Shown: positions 1 to 10,479 of the stretch, in pieces
Numbering within the stretch: position 1 is the stretch's first letter
How the letters are laid out: each line of letters begins with the position of its first letter
DNA from: Physella acuta
Lineage: Eukaryota > Mollusca > Gastropoda > Physidae
Reading direction: 5' to 3'
NCBI RefSeq assembly: GCF_028476545.1
Contig: NW_026733931.1
Location: forward strand, 62,001-126,000
DNA: 64,000 nucleotides
Program-made: the position numbers and the translations under genes
Notes under the pieces: model-generated
What the model saw: only the letters and a program-made list of their open reading frames with translations
Told to the model about the DNA's origin: nothing
Databases searched by the model: none

Positions 1-656
1 AGACAGTAAACTGGGTGACAACCCCCCCCCCCCCCCCCCCCCAGCCCATGAAATAACATACAGGTTTAGACTATGCAGACAGTGAACTGGGTGACAAGGT
101 GAAGTTACTAGGTAACTGGGTATGTAGGTCACTGTGGAATGTGCAGTAAACAATGTTCCTCTGCACTAGGGCACTCTTTAATTTTTAAAGGGGAACAAAG
201 GTAGGGGGATGACCAAGAAGTGCTTCTAGAGGCAGGTTGTCATGAGAGCAGGTAGAATCCTTCTCATAAGGTTACCCCCCCCCCCCCAATACTAGTGTAC
301 ATACAAAAACTGCACAAGGTTCTCAAAACACATATATACCTTTAATTAAATGGGCTAACATCTGTATGACCCAGAAGTATCAAAATGTGTTAAGATTAAT
401 CTTAAACAACTCTAAAGATATTGGCCTTATAAATGTCAAATATGGATATAGAAGATAGCACTCAGCAGTGCCAGATTTGAATCTAGCTCAGTATCAGAGC
501 TGTCAGGTGACAAATAGAAAGTGAGATTACAACGCTCCAAAGTTAGGTCATTGACATTAGACCATCTTGATAAATAGAGTCAAGCTTGACTCTAAGAGCA
601 TGTCTATTAAACCGTTATAATAGCAAACATTTTACTGCAAAAATAGAAGTACTTAC
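1..656. other. Left edge: intron of the ULK-like gene
   Basis: I see no further kinase exon here on the minus strand, so this is read as the intron after the third coding exon. It holds two C homopolymer runs (about 23-42 and 276-287) and otherwise AT-rich unique-looking sequence. Confidence 0.5.
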
Positions 657-2701
657 CACACAGTCTAATAGACCAACCACATTGCGATGATGAAGACTGG
701 ATAACTCCTAGAAATACACAATATAAATTATTTTAATTATAACTAAACTAATGATAAGTAAGAAAAAATGTTAGCATAAAAAGGATACATGGGATTGAAG
801 ATGAAAATCGACCTAGGTTTTAATAGTTTCAAGTATTATATGGCAAAGTAACTGTTTTACATACAGTTACAGTGATTTTACTGAGAAGTTAACCAAATCA
901 GTTTTTTAAAGGTTTAAACATAAAGAACAGTAACTGTGTTTTACCTTGAGTATAGTGATCTCCTTGCTGAGCAGCTGCTGAGACTTGAGGAAATTCTTCT
1001 TTTTAATTGCTTTGATGGCTACCAGTTGTGATGGGTCCTGTGGAGGGTTTAGAGAGTGTTTAATGTAAACTTACTGGATGGTTTAGAGGTTGTTCAATGT
1101 AAATTGGATGGTATAGAGGTTGTTCAATGTAAATTGGATGGTATAGAGGTTGTTCAATGTAAATTGGATGGTTTAGAGGTTGTTCAAAGTAAATTGGATG
1201 GTATAGAGGTTGTTCAATGTAAATTGGATGGTATAGAGGTTGTTCAATGTAAATTGGATGATTTAGATGTTCAATGTAAATTGGATGGTATAGAGGTTGT
1301 TCAATGTAAATTGGATGGTTTAAATGTTGTTCAATGTAAATTGGATGGTTTAGAGGTTGTTCAATGTAAACTGGATGGTTTAGGTTTTGTTCAATGTAAA
1401 TTGGATGGTTTAAAGGTTGTTCAATGTAAACTAACTGCATGATTTATTGGTTATTCAATTTAAACAAAATTGCAGGTCTAGAGGGTGAACAATACAACAT
1501 AACTTGTCTAGAACTCGAGAACGAGTGAGTTTCAGTAACAACAACAAAGCTTGCAATGTCCTAGTAATGTTGCTCAAACATGTACTAAATAATGAACAAG
1601 TTTTACAGAACCAAATATAAACAGGCCACTAGTCTGAGAAATATTCTTGGCCATATAACAACATTATGTGTAAACTTTAAACATGCTTAATAATATTTAA
1701 AACTTATTACCCATTGTTTTTTTAAGAACTCAAATTGTGGAATAGTATGCTCACATAGTAGGCTCACATCTGAACTCAATTTAATTTACCAAAACTGATT
1801 TAGAACCTCATTCTGCATATAAAAGTAACTAGAATAGCCACACATGAGCAGAGTTTTGTATTTTTGTTTAAGGAGGACAGAGAAGAAAACTGAAACATTC
1901 CTTGTCATAATAATATAATGTGGTAACAGGCCTTATTTTAAGGATATAAAGATATAGTTTTAAGATGATTATTTACAATGTATAGGATATAAAGATATAT
2001 ATGCAAGATTATTTATGTGGTATACAGATGTGTAAAACATATGAAACAACTAGGGCCTACAGAAACATACTTATTGTTTACATTAGGTTATGATTGTAGC
2101 CAAGCTTTGTTTTGTAAAGACAGAGAGTTAAAGTATAGCTACTGCAGAACAGAGTTTACAGTGAGAACCCATATTTACACTATCATTCGTGCTACAAGAG
2201 GTAATTTTCAAGGTTTTCAGAACAAAGAAAACTACAACCAGCCCATTGCAGGGCTGTGAGGCAACACCCCAGCTACACCAGACATAAAGAGAAAAACTTT
2301 GGGGGCTGTTCCGCTTCAGCGCACTCTCATAAATCAGCTGAGATTCATAAACAAACTAGGCCAACCTGGTAACACGAGCACACCTTTCTTTGTGAAGGTT
2401 ATAAATAAAGAATGATGAAATCTAAGTCAAACTTGTGCCACACCATCAATAACAACAGAATAACATCCTTAACTGAGAATTCAACAGAACTATGTACCAA
2501 ATAATATAAATAGAAACTTAACAAGGATATAACTTCACAAATACAAAAATAAAAAAAAACAGATCTACTTAATTATGACAGTTTTAAACACTAAAAACTC
2601 ACCTTTTTTGCACGACCTTTCCACACGGTGGCGAAGGCTCCAGTTCCCAGCACACCACCTTTAATGATTTCATATTCACCAATATCTGTCTCTGAGATCA
2701 T
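657..2701 (-). CDS. ULK: ULK1/ULK2 (Atg1)-like autophagy kinase, first three coding exons (partial)
   Basis: Three minus-strand exons join in phase: 2701-2603 (33 codons, ATG at 2701-2699), 1037-945 (31 codons) and 707-657 (17 codons), each with GT-AG borders (donors GTGAGT, GTAAAA, GTAAGT). The peptide is the N-lobe of a protein kinase: glycine loop GTGAFATVWKG at residues 19-29, then VAIK with the ATP-binding lysine at residue 42, then KKKNFLKSQQLLSKEITILK, then HHRNVVGLLD. The KKKN..KSQ.LL.KEI.ILK pattern is that of ULK1/ULK2 (KKNLAKSQTLLGKEIKILK in vertebrates) and not of ULK3. The family phosphorylates Beclin/Atg13/FIP200 partners to start autophagosome formation in the cytosol. The start ATG is close behind a possible acceptor at 2724-2725, so a noncoding first exon upstream is likely. 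Catalytic loop, DFG segment and C-terminal domain must lie beyond position 1. Family call is firm; choice between ULK1 and ULK2 is not meaningful in an invertebrate. Confidence 0.88.
1050..1445. repeat. 30-bp minisatellite in ULK intron
   Basis: About 13 copies of a 30-bp unit containing GGTATAGAGGTTGTTCAATG with single-base variants and one shortened copy near 1260-1275. It lies in the intron just upstream (in gene sense) of the acceptor at 1038-1039 of the second coding exon. Because 30 is a multiple of three it stays open in several frames on both strands, but the repetitive peptides are artefacts. Confidence 0.93.
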
Positions 2702-5530
2702 GGTTGATGGTGTTGTGGGATGGCTACACATATAATTTTAAAATTATTTAATCCAGAATTCACACACGTGTTATGGATGATTAATTACTTTTTTTAAAGT
2801 AGTCCTATTTTTAAACTACAAATAACAGAAAAAAATTAAAAACACAACTGGTCATTTTTTAAACCCTACACTTCCTTCATATATTCATTTTAACTTAGTT
2901 AAAACCTGGGCTTTGTGTTTATCCCCCAACTAAGTGTTGTTTAAGCAATGGGGGTTAAGTAGGCACTAGTATTGTATTGAGAAGCTGTAGAGAAAGATGA
3001 AGGCACAGAAACGATACTAAACCAGTAAGTCAAATACTGAAATATATTTAATATTTAGTACAACTATAACAACATAAACATAGAAAGAATTAAATATAAT
3101 TGCTGATTGAAAGAAGTAAGATATGTAAATTATAATCAAAACTGGGTATCGCCCACCCATATTCCAATGCCATAAATAATATGTTTTATGAGTGAATATT
3201 AATAGTTAATATTGATAGTTGCAGGCCTAAAATAATTTTTTTTAAATTTTCTATTCTTGTTCTCCTTGGCTCACACTAGATTAAGGTCTACATTGTCATT
3301 AGCTTTAACTAGATTTGGATGATATTTATAGAATCGACCCTTTGAATCCCGGCCAGAACGTCCCCCCGGCGTGGCCTCAACCAACCGGCGGGCTCGTTGC
3401 ATTGAGTTAAATATAAATTCAAAACAATAATATAAACAATCTCCTTTTAGGTTGGTCAGGCCACATACCACGCACGCAGTGTTGTGTGTTGTGCCTTAAC
3501 CAAAGTAAACTATCTCCCTTCATTATCGTTAGACATTAGGGCATTGCAATGGTAGGATTTCGGTTGGGGTTAAGATAGGGTTAGCATTGACTTTAGTGGG
3601 GGATTTCTTATACTAGTGCCTGATGATAGAATGTTCTGAAAAAAAGAGTTTTAGGTTACTGGTAGTATCTAAATTCTAAAATACACACATGGCTTGCTAA
3701 TCTCAATACTCAATGCTAACCCTATCCCTAATTTCTAACCATAAAACTAGTCTAGATTAGAATACTACTAACAAGCTAACATACCTATTTTTGGATGAGT
3801 CTATTGAAATATTAGAGTATGTTTGTGAGTTTGTTATGTTAGAGATCTAGTTACAAGTAGATCAAGGACGTGTAGACAATCGAAACAAGAAAGCGAAGAA
3901 AGTATTCCATTACTAGCTAGATCTATATGGGTCATTCCATTAAGCTTGTCTTTACTAATTGACAATTGTCTAGATTTTACTTTAACTTTACTTACTATAA
4001 ATAACTCCAGCCAGGACTTAGATCTAGATCTAGAACTCTACTCTAGATCTCTAGGTCCTAAGGCCTAAGGCTAAGGCCCTAAGGTCCTAGAAATTCACAA
4101 ATCATCAAATGAATGTGAGTGTACCTTACTCTAAAACTAAAATTCTAGCTTATAGACTTCAGTAGAGACTTAATTTCAATAATTTGTATAGATAAGTCAC
4201 TAATCTATATCTATTATCTAGATTATAACTCAGTTAAGTAAGTAGAATCTAGATTCTAAATGTACTAAAATCAGTGCTCAGTCACAGTCTCAAACTCAAG
4301 TTTACTCAACTCCAATACTCACGATATGATTCAATATGAATAAAAATATAAAAATATTTATTTAAGAATCTATTTATTCTAATCTAGATCTATAGTATTC
4401 TATAGTTACATTACATTTTAGTCTTTACCTTTAATTAATCAAAGCATGTTTCGTCAAGCCATTTATTTTAAAATAACAGTAAACCACACTGATTCATTTC
4501 GCTGTTTTATATTCCACTCATGGTCTCTCTGTTAGAGAAGAAAGTGATTATAATTTCTGAAATGTAGCTCCACCTGATTATGTTTGGGTTTGGGCCAAAT
4601 CACATAGTGTCAAACTGTGCCCGAGGAAAAGTAGTGCCAAAATCTTTCAGTAAAAACAAATAAAGCAACTGAGTGAATGAAAATTATTTTTTTAATAAAT
4701 TTCAATTACAATTTATTAGTGTTTAGATAAAAACAGATAAATAAGAATAAATAACACATTTATTATTTTATGTAATTGCGTCATTACTACGCTTTCCCTT
4801 TCATAATTTAGCTAGGCCCTAGCTTGAACTTTTATTGTGTGTCTTTTAAGGCTACTCATTCAACTTGAGCCCAAAAGACAAATTATTTTTGTTATTTAAA
4901 ATTAAAATTGAATGGCTATTTTTATAATTATATAATCCTTTGATGTTGTTTAAAAACGTTAAAACAGTCTTAATTTAAATATATCCTACGTTTTTGTCTT
5001 ATTTATTAGTCTTATTCACATAAGATCTCTCTTCTTAAACGATTTTCACCATCCCTTCCCAAAAGTCTCCTCCCTCTCACCCCCCCCCCCACACACACAC
5101 ACTCACCCCACTCCAAATACCGTTACATTTCAGTCTAACAGTCCCCTCGAAGTTGCCTTTTTTTCTTTTTAAACCGATATTTCTTTCTAAAACATTTATT
5201 TCGTTCAACATCGGGTGTGTGCTTGTGATGCTAGATCTAACTATTCTCAAAGAAAGTCTTTTTAAAATGTGTATTAACTTTAAAAAATGATGATTTTAAA
5301 AATTACTTTTTAAAATGCAAGTGTGTCGCAAAAATCTGTTTTAACATAGAAGTATTTTGATGTTAAATTAAGCGCAGCGCGTTGTGGAACCAAAATGTAT
5401 GTCTGCACGCGTCCACTCAAGTCGATTTTTTTATGACTCCCCTTAAATGAATATCGAGCACTTAGAATCTTGATTTAAAATATTCATTTTGATATGATAT
5501 GAGAATATTCTAAAACTCCGTAATTCAGCT

Positions 5531-5571
<41 letters not shown>

Positions 5572-6189
5572 AACAAACAAGATTAGATTATTTTTATGTA
5601 GGTAATAAAAATAATACTAGATCTAGTTAGTTTTTTTTTCTGAAGTTAGTTTTCTCTGCACTTGTTATGTTTGAACTGACTTTTCAAATTAAAAATTATG
5701 ACTGTAATTGCTGTGTTTAAAAAGTAATAAAAACATAAAGCCCAAATCACAAATGGCTAGAGCAGGATTTCAATTCAAGGGAAGCGACCCGATAAAAAAA
5801 ATCAGTTTTGCTGTTGCGTGTCAGATTTTTAAAAACTCGTTCATCGCGCGACCAGTGCTAAAATATGAAAACTTAATATTCTGAACGGGGCACGCTTTTG
5901 CAAATTGGTACGTGCACAAAATAAAAAAATATCTCATGGTTTTTGCACATAAAAATCGAGTTTCATTATTATTACAAAGTTAAGTGTTCTGATGTGTGCT
6001 TATATTGTGTTGTAAAAAGCCTCCAATAAATTGGCACGGAGAGGCCAACATTGCCTATTGCTATCTTTCTCTAAAAATTCATCTTTCGTCAATAGGGAAA
6101 ATGGCTACCATCTATACGTCTAGCCCCCTCTAGCTACTATATTCATAAAACGCCCCCAACAAAGCGACTCACGATAATAGTGCGACTCA
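2702..6189. other. Upstream region of the ULK-like gene, no coding sequence recognised
   Basis: AT-rich, about 3.5 kb. It should contain the promoter and noncoding first exon of the kinase gene, but I cannot place them. Notable content: TCTAGA-rich simple sequence around 3840-4440, a CA/C-run patch near 5080-5105, and a poly-T tract at about 5534-5567. A short GC-richer patch at 3340-3400 encodes on the minus strand a peptide with ARRLVEATPGGRSGRDSKGR; I do not recognise it. Confidence 0.5.
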
Positions 6190-6607
6190 GGGGTCATCCA
6201 TAAATGACGTCACGCTTTTTTTTTGACGATTTTTACCTACCCTCACTCCCCTTCGTCACACGTCGTCACAAAAAGCCAGACCCCCCCCCCTAAAATGACG
6301 TCACAACTCAGCCTACAACCCCCTCAAAATTGCAGTTGAATTTTTTTAAAACATCGATATTTTTCCAAAATCTTGTCTCAAATATGTCAAGATAGAGTAT
6401 TTTAATCAACTCCTATTATAATTTATTAAAACTGTTTTCTAAAACGCCAAATAACGTCTAAAATTCGTTTCCTAACATTTCTTATCTATAAAGCAAAAGT
6501 GTGACGTCGCACCATCTGAACTCCCCCCTCCCCCTCATCACACATCGCCTCAAAATTACCGACCCCCCCCCCCCCCTACGAGTGTGACGTCATTTATGGA
6601 CGACCCC
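6190..6607. mobile_element. Palindromic MITE with GGGGTCATCCATAAATGACG ends, copy 1
   Basis: Starts GGGGTCATCCATAAATGACG and ends with the inverse, GTGACGTCATTTATGGACGA then CCCC. The halves contain mirrored motifs (TCGTCACA, TGACGTCAC) and C runs. A second copy lies at 10089-10479. No coding capacity, so it is a nonautonomous DNA transposon; I do not assign the superfamily. Confidence 0.8.
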
Positions 6608-6764
6608 CTAAGTAAAGACGGCTTTGCATAGTACCGACCACACTATCCAGTCTTAAGTCGTTACAGAAACAGTTTAACTCTACTTCACCTGTCCCCGTGG
6701 GCCGTTAGGTTCGATAAGGTAAGTAACCCCCTTTACATAGCGTCATTTATGTACGACCCCATGG

Positions 6765-7385
6765 GGATCCAGTCCCGCAAATGTTTAACCATAATCACCC
6801 AGTCACGTAAATGATTAGCCAACATCATAAAGTCACGTTTCTAGGTCGGGTGTCACCCGGTGCGGCACTTAATGGTGTCACCCCCCCCCCCCCAGAGGCG
6901 TAGCGACCCTTCCCGGGGACAAACTTTCAATTTTCGATTAGCACTTCCCCCTCAAACTTTCGATTTGCACCCCCCCCCCCCCCTCAAACTTTCTATTTGC
7001 ACCTCTTAAAAGACTATTTAACGCTCGAATTAATCACTTAATTAAGCGGAATTATCATTTTTCTCTATATATTTTTTCTATTTTTTGCCTTGGTGTCACC
7101 CCCCCCCCCCTAAATGGTGTCACCCGATGCGGTCCGCACCCCCGCCCCCCCCCCCCCGCTACGCCTCTGACCAACATCACCCAGTCACGTAAATGGTTAA
7201 CCAACATCACCCAGTCACGTAAATGGTTAGCCAACATTCAGCCTTGTAAATGGTTAACCAACATCATCCAGCCTTGTAAATGGTTAGCCAACATCATCCA
7301 GCCTTGTAAATGGTTAGCCAACATCATCCAGCCTTGTAAATGGTTAGCCAACATTGCCAACATCACCCATTCATGTGCGGTTAAC
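6765..7385. repeat. 30-bp minisatellite split by a MITE
   Basis: Units of about 30 bp built on AACATCACCCAGTCACGTAA and AACATCATCCAGCCTTGTAA. A first block (6765-6842) and a second block (7170-7385) are separated by a transposon copy, so the array or its seed predates the insertion. Confidence 0.85.
6843..7169. mobile_element. hAT-like MITE (GGCGTAGCGAGG family), left end trimmed
   Basis: Internal sequence GGTCGGGTGTCACCCGGTGC and right end GCTACGCCTCTG match the fuller copies at 8022-8347 and 28022-28330. The left inverted repeat is missing. Long C runs are present (for example about 6881-6893 and 6970-6982). Confidence 0.75.
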
Positions 7386-7489
7386 CAATATAACTATTAT
7401 CCAATGTGTGATCCAAATTGTTAGCAAACCATGTTACACCTAGGGGACTAAGGAGATATAAATATGTATGCGATCCCCACCACGTGGCG

Positions 7490-7990
7490 TCACAAGGCGG
7501 TGGCGGGGGTGCGGTAGAGGCGTAGCGAGGGCGGGGCGGGGGTGTGGTCCACAGCGAGTGACACCACGACTAAAAATCGTAAAATTTGCAGTCAAGCCAA
7601 TGTTTTATCGAATTAAAGTAACAAAATAATGGAGGAACAGGGGTGACACCAAAACCAAAAAATTCAGTTGCCGCACCGGACGACACCAGACGTAGTGACG
7701 CCACTGTCCCCACCCAAAACAGTTATAATCAGAAAACAACTAGTCAAGTTAGGATGTCATTCAACTCTATAAATTATGGTACAGCACAAACAATTAGAGG
7801 ATTCAAATTATGTAAAAGCGCATTGACATTCTTGTCCCATCAAACCAGATTAGTTAAGGCAAAGAGTTCGTTGCTATGGCGTAACTGCGCGTCAATAAAA
7901 GATTGCGTGTGGTGCGTTTATTGAAACCCATAATTTAAGACCAGGTAATGTGGTGACATGGGATTTGCCAAGACGAATAAAGCAATTGAA
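7490..7990. other. Degenerate fragments related to the GGCGTAGCGAGG MITE family
   Basis: TAGAGGCGTAGCGAGG occurs at about 7515, followed by motifs such as GGTGACACCAAAACC, without a matching right end. The rest (7700-7990) is unremarkable. No gene seen. Confidence 0.45.
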
Positions 7991-8669
7991 CAGAGGCGTA
8001 GCTTTTTTTCTAAGCCCAGGGCAGTGGCGCAGCGAGGGGGGGGGGGGCAGACCGCACCGGATGACACCATTTAGGGGGGGTGACACCAAGGCAAAAAATA
8101 GCAAAATATATAGAGAAAAATGATAATTCCACTTAATTAAGTGATTAATTCGAGTGTTAAAAAGTCATTTTAGAGCAAATTTGATAAATCCCGACAAGGG
8201 TGGAGGGGGTGCAAATCGAACGTCTGACGGGGGGGGGGTGCAAATCGAAAATTGAAAGTTTGTCCCCGGGAAGGGTCGCTACGCCTCCTCTGGGGGTGAC
8301 ACCATTAAGTGCCGCACCGGGTGACACCCGACCTCGCTACGCCACTGACCCAGGGTGACACTATCAATGTTGCGCCCCCCCCCCCGCACATACTTTGTTA
8401 TTCACGACGGCGAAAAGCCCCTCTCCCCCCTTTTTTTAGAAAGTTCTAGGGCGCTTTTACCAGTCACTCATGGACCTTTAACGTTTTTTTATGTTACACA
8501 ATTGTTGTAAAACATTGATTAAGTCATCGAAACCATGTAGTAGTCACTTATGATTCGACTTTCTATAATGTAATTTAAATCAGGATTAGCTATATATATT
8601 TTCCTACTCTGTTTGGCGCCCCCCCCCCCCCGGGAAGGCGCCACCCGTCCTCTCATTGCTACGCCTCTG
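7991..8669. mobile_element. hAT-like MITE interrupted by a younger copy
   Basis: Left end CAGAGGCGTAGC at 7991 and right end GCTACGCCTCTG at 8669 form an inverted pair. Flanks CAATTGAA and CTATTAAA agree at 6 of 8 positions, as expected of an old 8-bp target duplication. A complete related element sits inside it at 8022-8347. Confidence 0.6.
8022..8347. mobile_element. hAT-like MITE, nested, with 8-bp target duplication
   Basis: Begins CAGTGGCGCAGCGAGG and ends CCTCGCTACGCCACTG, a near-perfect inverted repeat of 16 bp. Flanks are GCCCAGGG and ACCCAGGG (7 of 8). CAG..CTG ends with an 8-bp duplication are the hAT signature. Contains G runs and GTGCAAATCGAAA subrepeats typical of the family. 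Confidence 0.87.
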
Positions 8670-9171
8670 CTATTAAAAGTTTAGCTTGAGCTATGTAGTT
8701 TTTAAAAAGGGATTGTTTTGTTTTGCCAGTGACGGTTATAATTTTAATTAGCGTTGATTTTTCAGGGAAGAAAAAAAGTTAAATTAATAATCCAAAATGC
8801 GGTTCGTGCTTTTTTAAAGTAGTAATTTAAATAAAGATAAGTGATTTTTACAAGGGATAAAATAGTAAATGGAATCGCATATCTATTATAAAAACAGAAC
8901 TGGTTTGCATTGTCTTTAATTATTACTTTAAATAGTAGGGTCAAGCTTTTAATTTATTTTATTTGTAATAAATGTTAAATATTTCTCAATTCTAATTATA
9001 TTTTGGGGGTCGCACCGGGACTAAACATTTTATTTACAAAATCATGAGAGTATTTCTTGGATATGGTTTAATATCTTAATATCTTATGCCAAGGGCTGTC
9101 GTAGTGCGCTATATAGGAGGCCACCTGTTGCACTACATAGTGGCGGGTCCCGCCACTGGTTCAGTGTTTCT
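8670..9171. other. Spacer, nothing recognised
   Basis: AT-rich sequence without a convincing gene; a fragment GCACTACATAGTGGCGGGTC near 9130-9150 may be a remnant of a transposon end. Confidence 0.4.
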
Positions 9172-9325
9172 TTCAGACTTTTCTCTCCGGGTGGGGGCAC
9201 TTGAAAATTTCGGGGGGGGGGAGGAAGGTGGACACTGATAAACAGTATAAATTTTCTATATAAAATCTATTTCGTTCAGGGGGGGGGGGGGCGGGGAAGA
9301 CGTGCTTCGCCCCCTCTCAATCCGC
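9172..9325. mobile_element. Second MITE family (CAGTGTTTCTTCCAG), decayed copy
   Basis: Left end CAGTGTTTCTTTCAGAC at 9172, then the family's TATAAATTTTCTATATAAA block and G runs. The right end is too degenerate to place exactly. Confidence 0.65.
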
Positions 9326-9622
9326 ATCCGATTTGTTTATCGACTGTAGTACTCCATTGTCCCCCTATTGTAGGGCGCTCTTTAAAACGAATGTAGTTGC
9401 CATAGTGTCCATGAAGACCAGAACCGGGGCACCTGTAAGATTCACCTGGTACTTTTTAACTGTAGATTCAAATAGTAGTACTCCTGACCCCTATGTACGA
9501 CGCCAAATCAACAGACCTCATGAGCTAAGGAAACCTTGATGGAACTCGGGGCGCACACATGCACACTACCTTCGGAGCGCCGCCTGTCCGATATTTAAAT
9601 AATTTGCCAGAAGCCTTTTGGG

Positions 9623-9934
9623 CAGAGTTTCTTCCAGGCATCTCTTCGGGGGGGGGGGGGGGGGGGGGGGGCCCGAAAAATTTTTACCGCCCCCCCGAAC
9701 GAAAGGAAATTTATATAATTTATATAGAAAATATATACTTTTAACAGTGTCCGCCCCCCCCCCCCGAAGAAAGTTTACCGCCCCCCCCGAACGAAAGGAA
9801 ATTTATATAATTTATATAGAAAATATATACTTTTAACAGTGTCCGCCCCCCCCCCCCGAAGAAAGTTTACCGCCCCCCGAAGATTTCAAGTGCCCCCCCC
9901 CCCCCCCGGAGAAAAAAGTCTGGAAGAAACACTG
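9623..9934. mobile_element. Second MITE family, complete copy with perfect 8-bp target duplication
   Basis: Left end CAGAGTTTCTTCCAG and right end CTGGAAGAAACACTG are inverted. Both flanks read CTTTTGGG (8 of 8). The inside holds two copies of a block with ATTTATATAATTTATATAGA and long G and C runs that meet at about 9671. The end bases and duplication length again point to hAT. Confidence 0.9.
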
Positions 9935-10088
9935 CTTTTGGGGAGCGTAGGTATACCCTACAATTTACCAAAGTTTCGTGATGATCTGATGAATTGCAAA
10001 CACTTTTCGTAATATTAATAGAAATGTCAATTGTATAATGACAAGACTCTGGACAACCGGAGAAAACCAAAATAAAACGTACTCTGAA

Positions 10089-10479
10089 GGGGTCATCCAT
10101 AAATGACGTCACGCTTTTTTTGAAGATTTTTACCTCCCCCCCTCCCCTTCGTCACACATCGTCACAAAAAGCCAGACCCCCCCCCTAAAATGACGTCACA
10201 CCTCAACCTACAACCCCCCCTCAAAATTGCAGTTGAATTTTTAAAAAACATCGATATTTTCCAAAATCTTGTCTAAACTATTACAATTTATTAAAAAAGT
10301 TATCTAAAACGCGAAATAACGTCTAAAATTCGTTTTCTAACATTGCTTTTTTATAATGCAAAAATGTGACGTCGCAACATCTGACCCCCCCCCCCCCCCT
10401 CCCCCTCATCACACATCGTCACAAAATTACGGACCCCCCCCTCCCCCCTACGAGTGTGACGTCATTTATGGATGACCCC
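10089..10479. mobile_element. Palindromic MITE with GGGGTCATCCATAAATGACG ends, copy 2
   Basis: Same ends and internal layout as 6190-6607 in the same orientation. Flanked by GAA on both sides, a possible 3-bp target duplication, although copy 1 does not show a matching one. Confidence 0.82.

Noticed and set aside
3271-3471. 66-codon minus-strand frame with RRLVEATPGGRSGRDSKGR
   Set aside because: Only the GC-richer middle looks protein-like; I recognise no family, see no partner exon, and cannot exclude chance.
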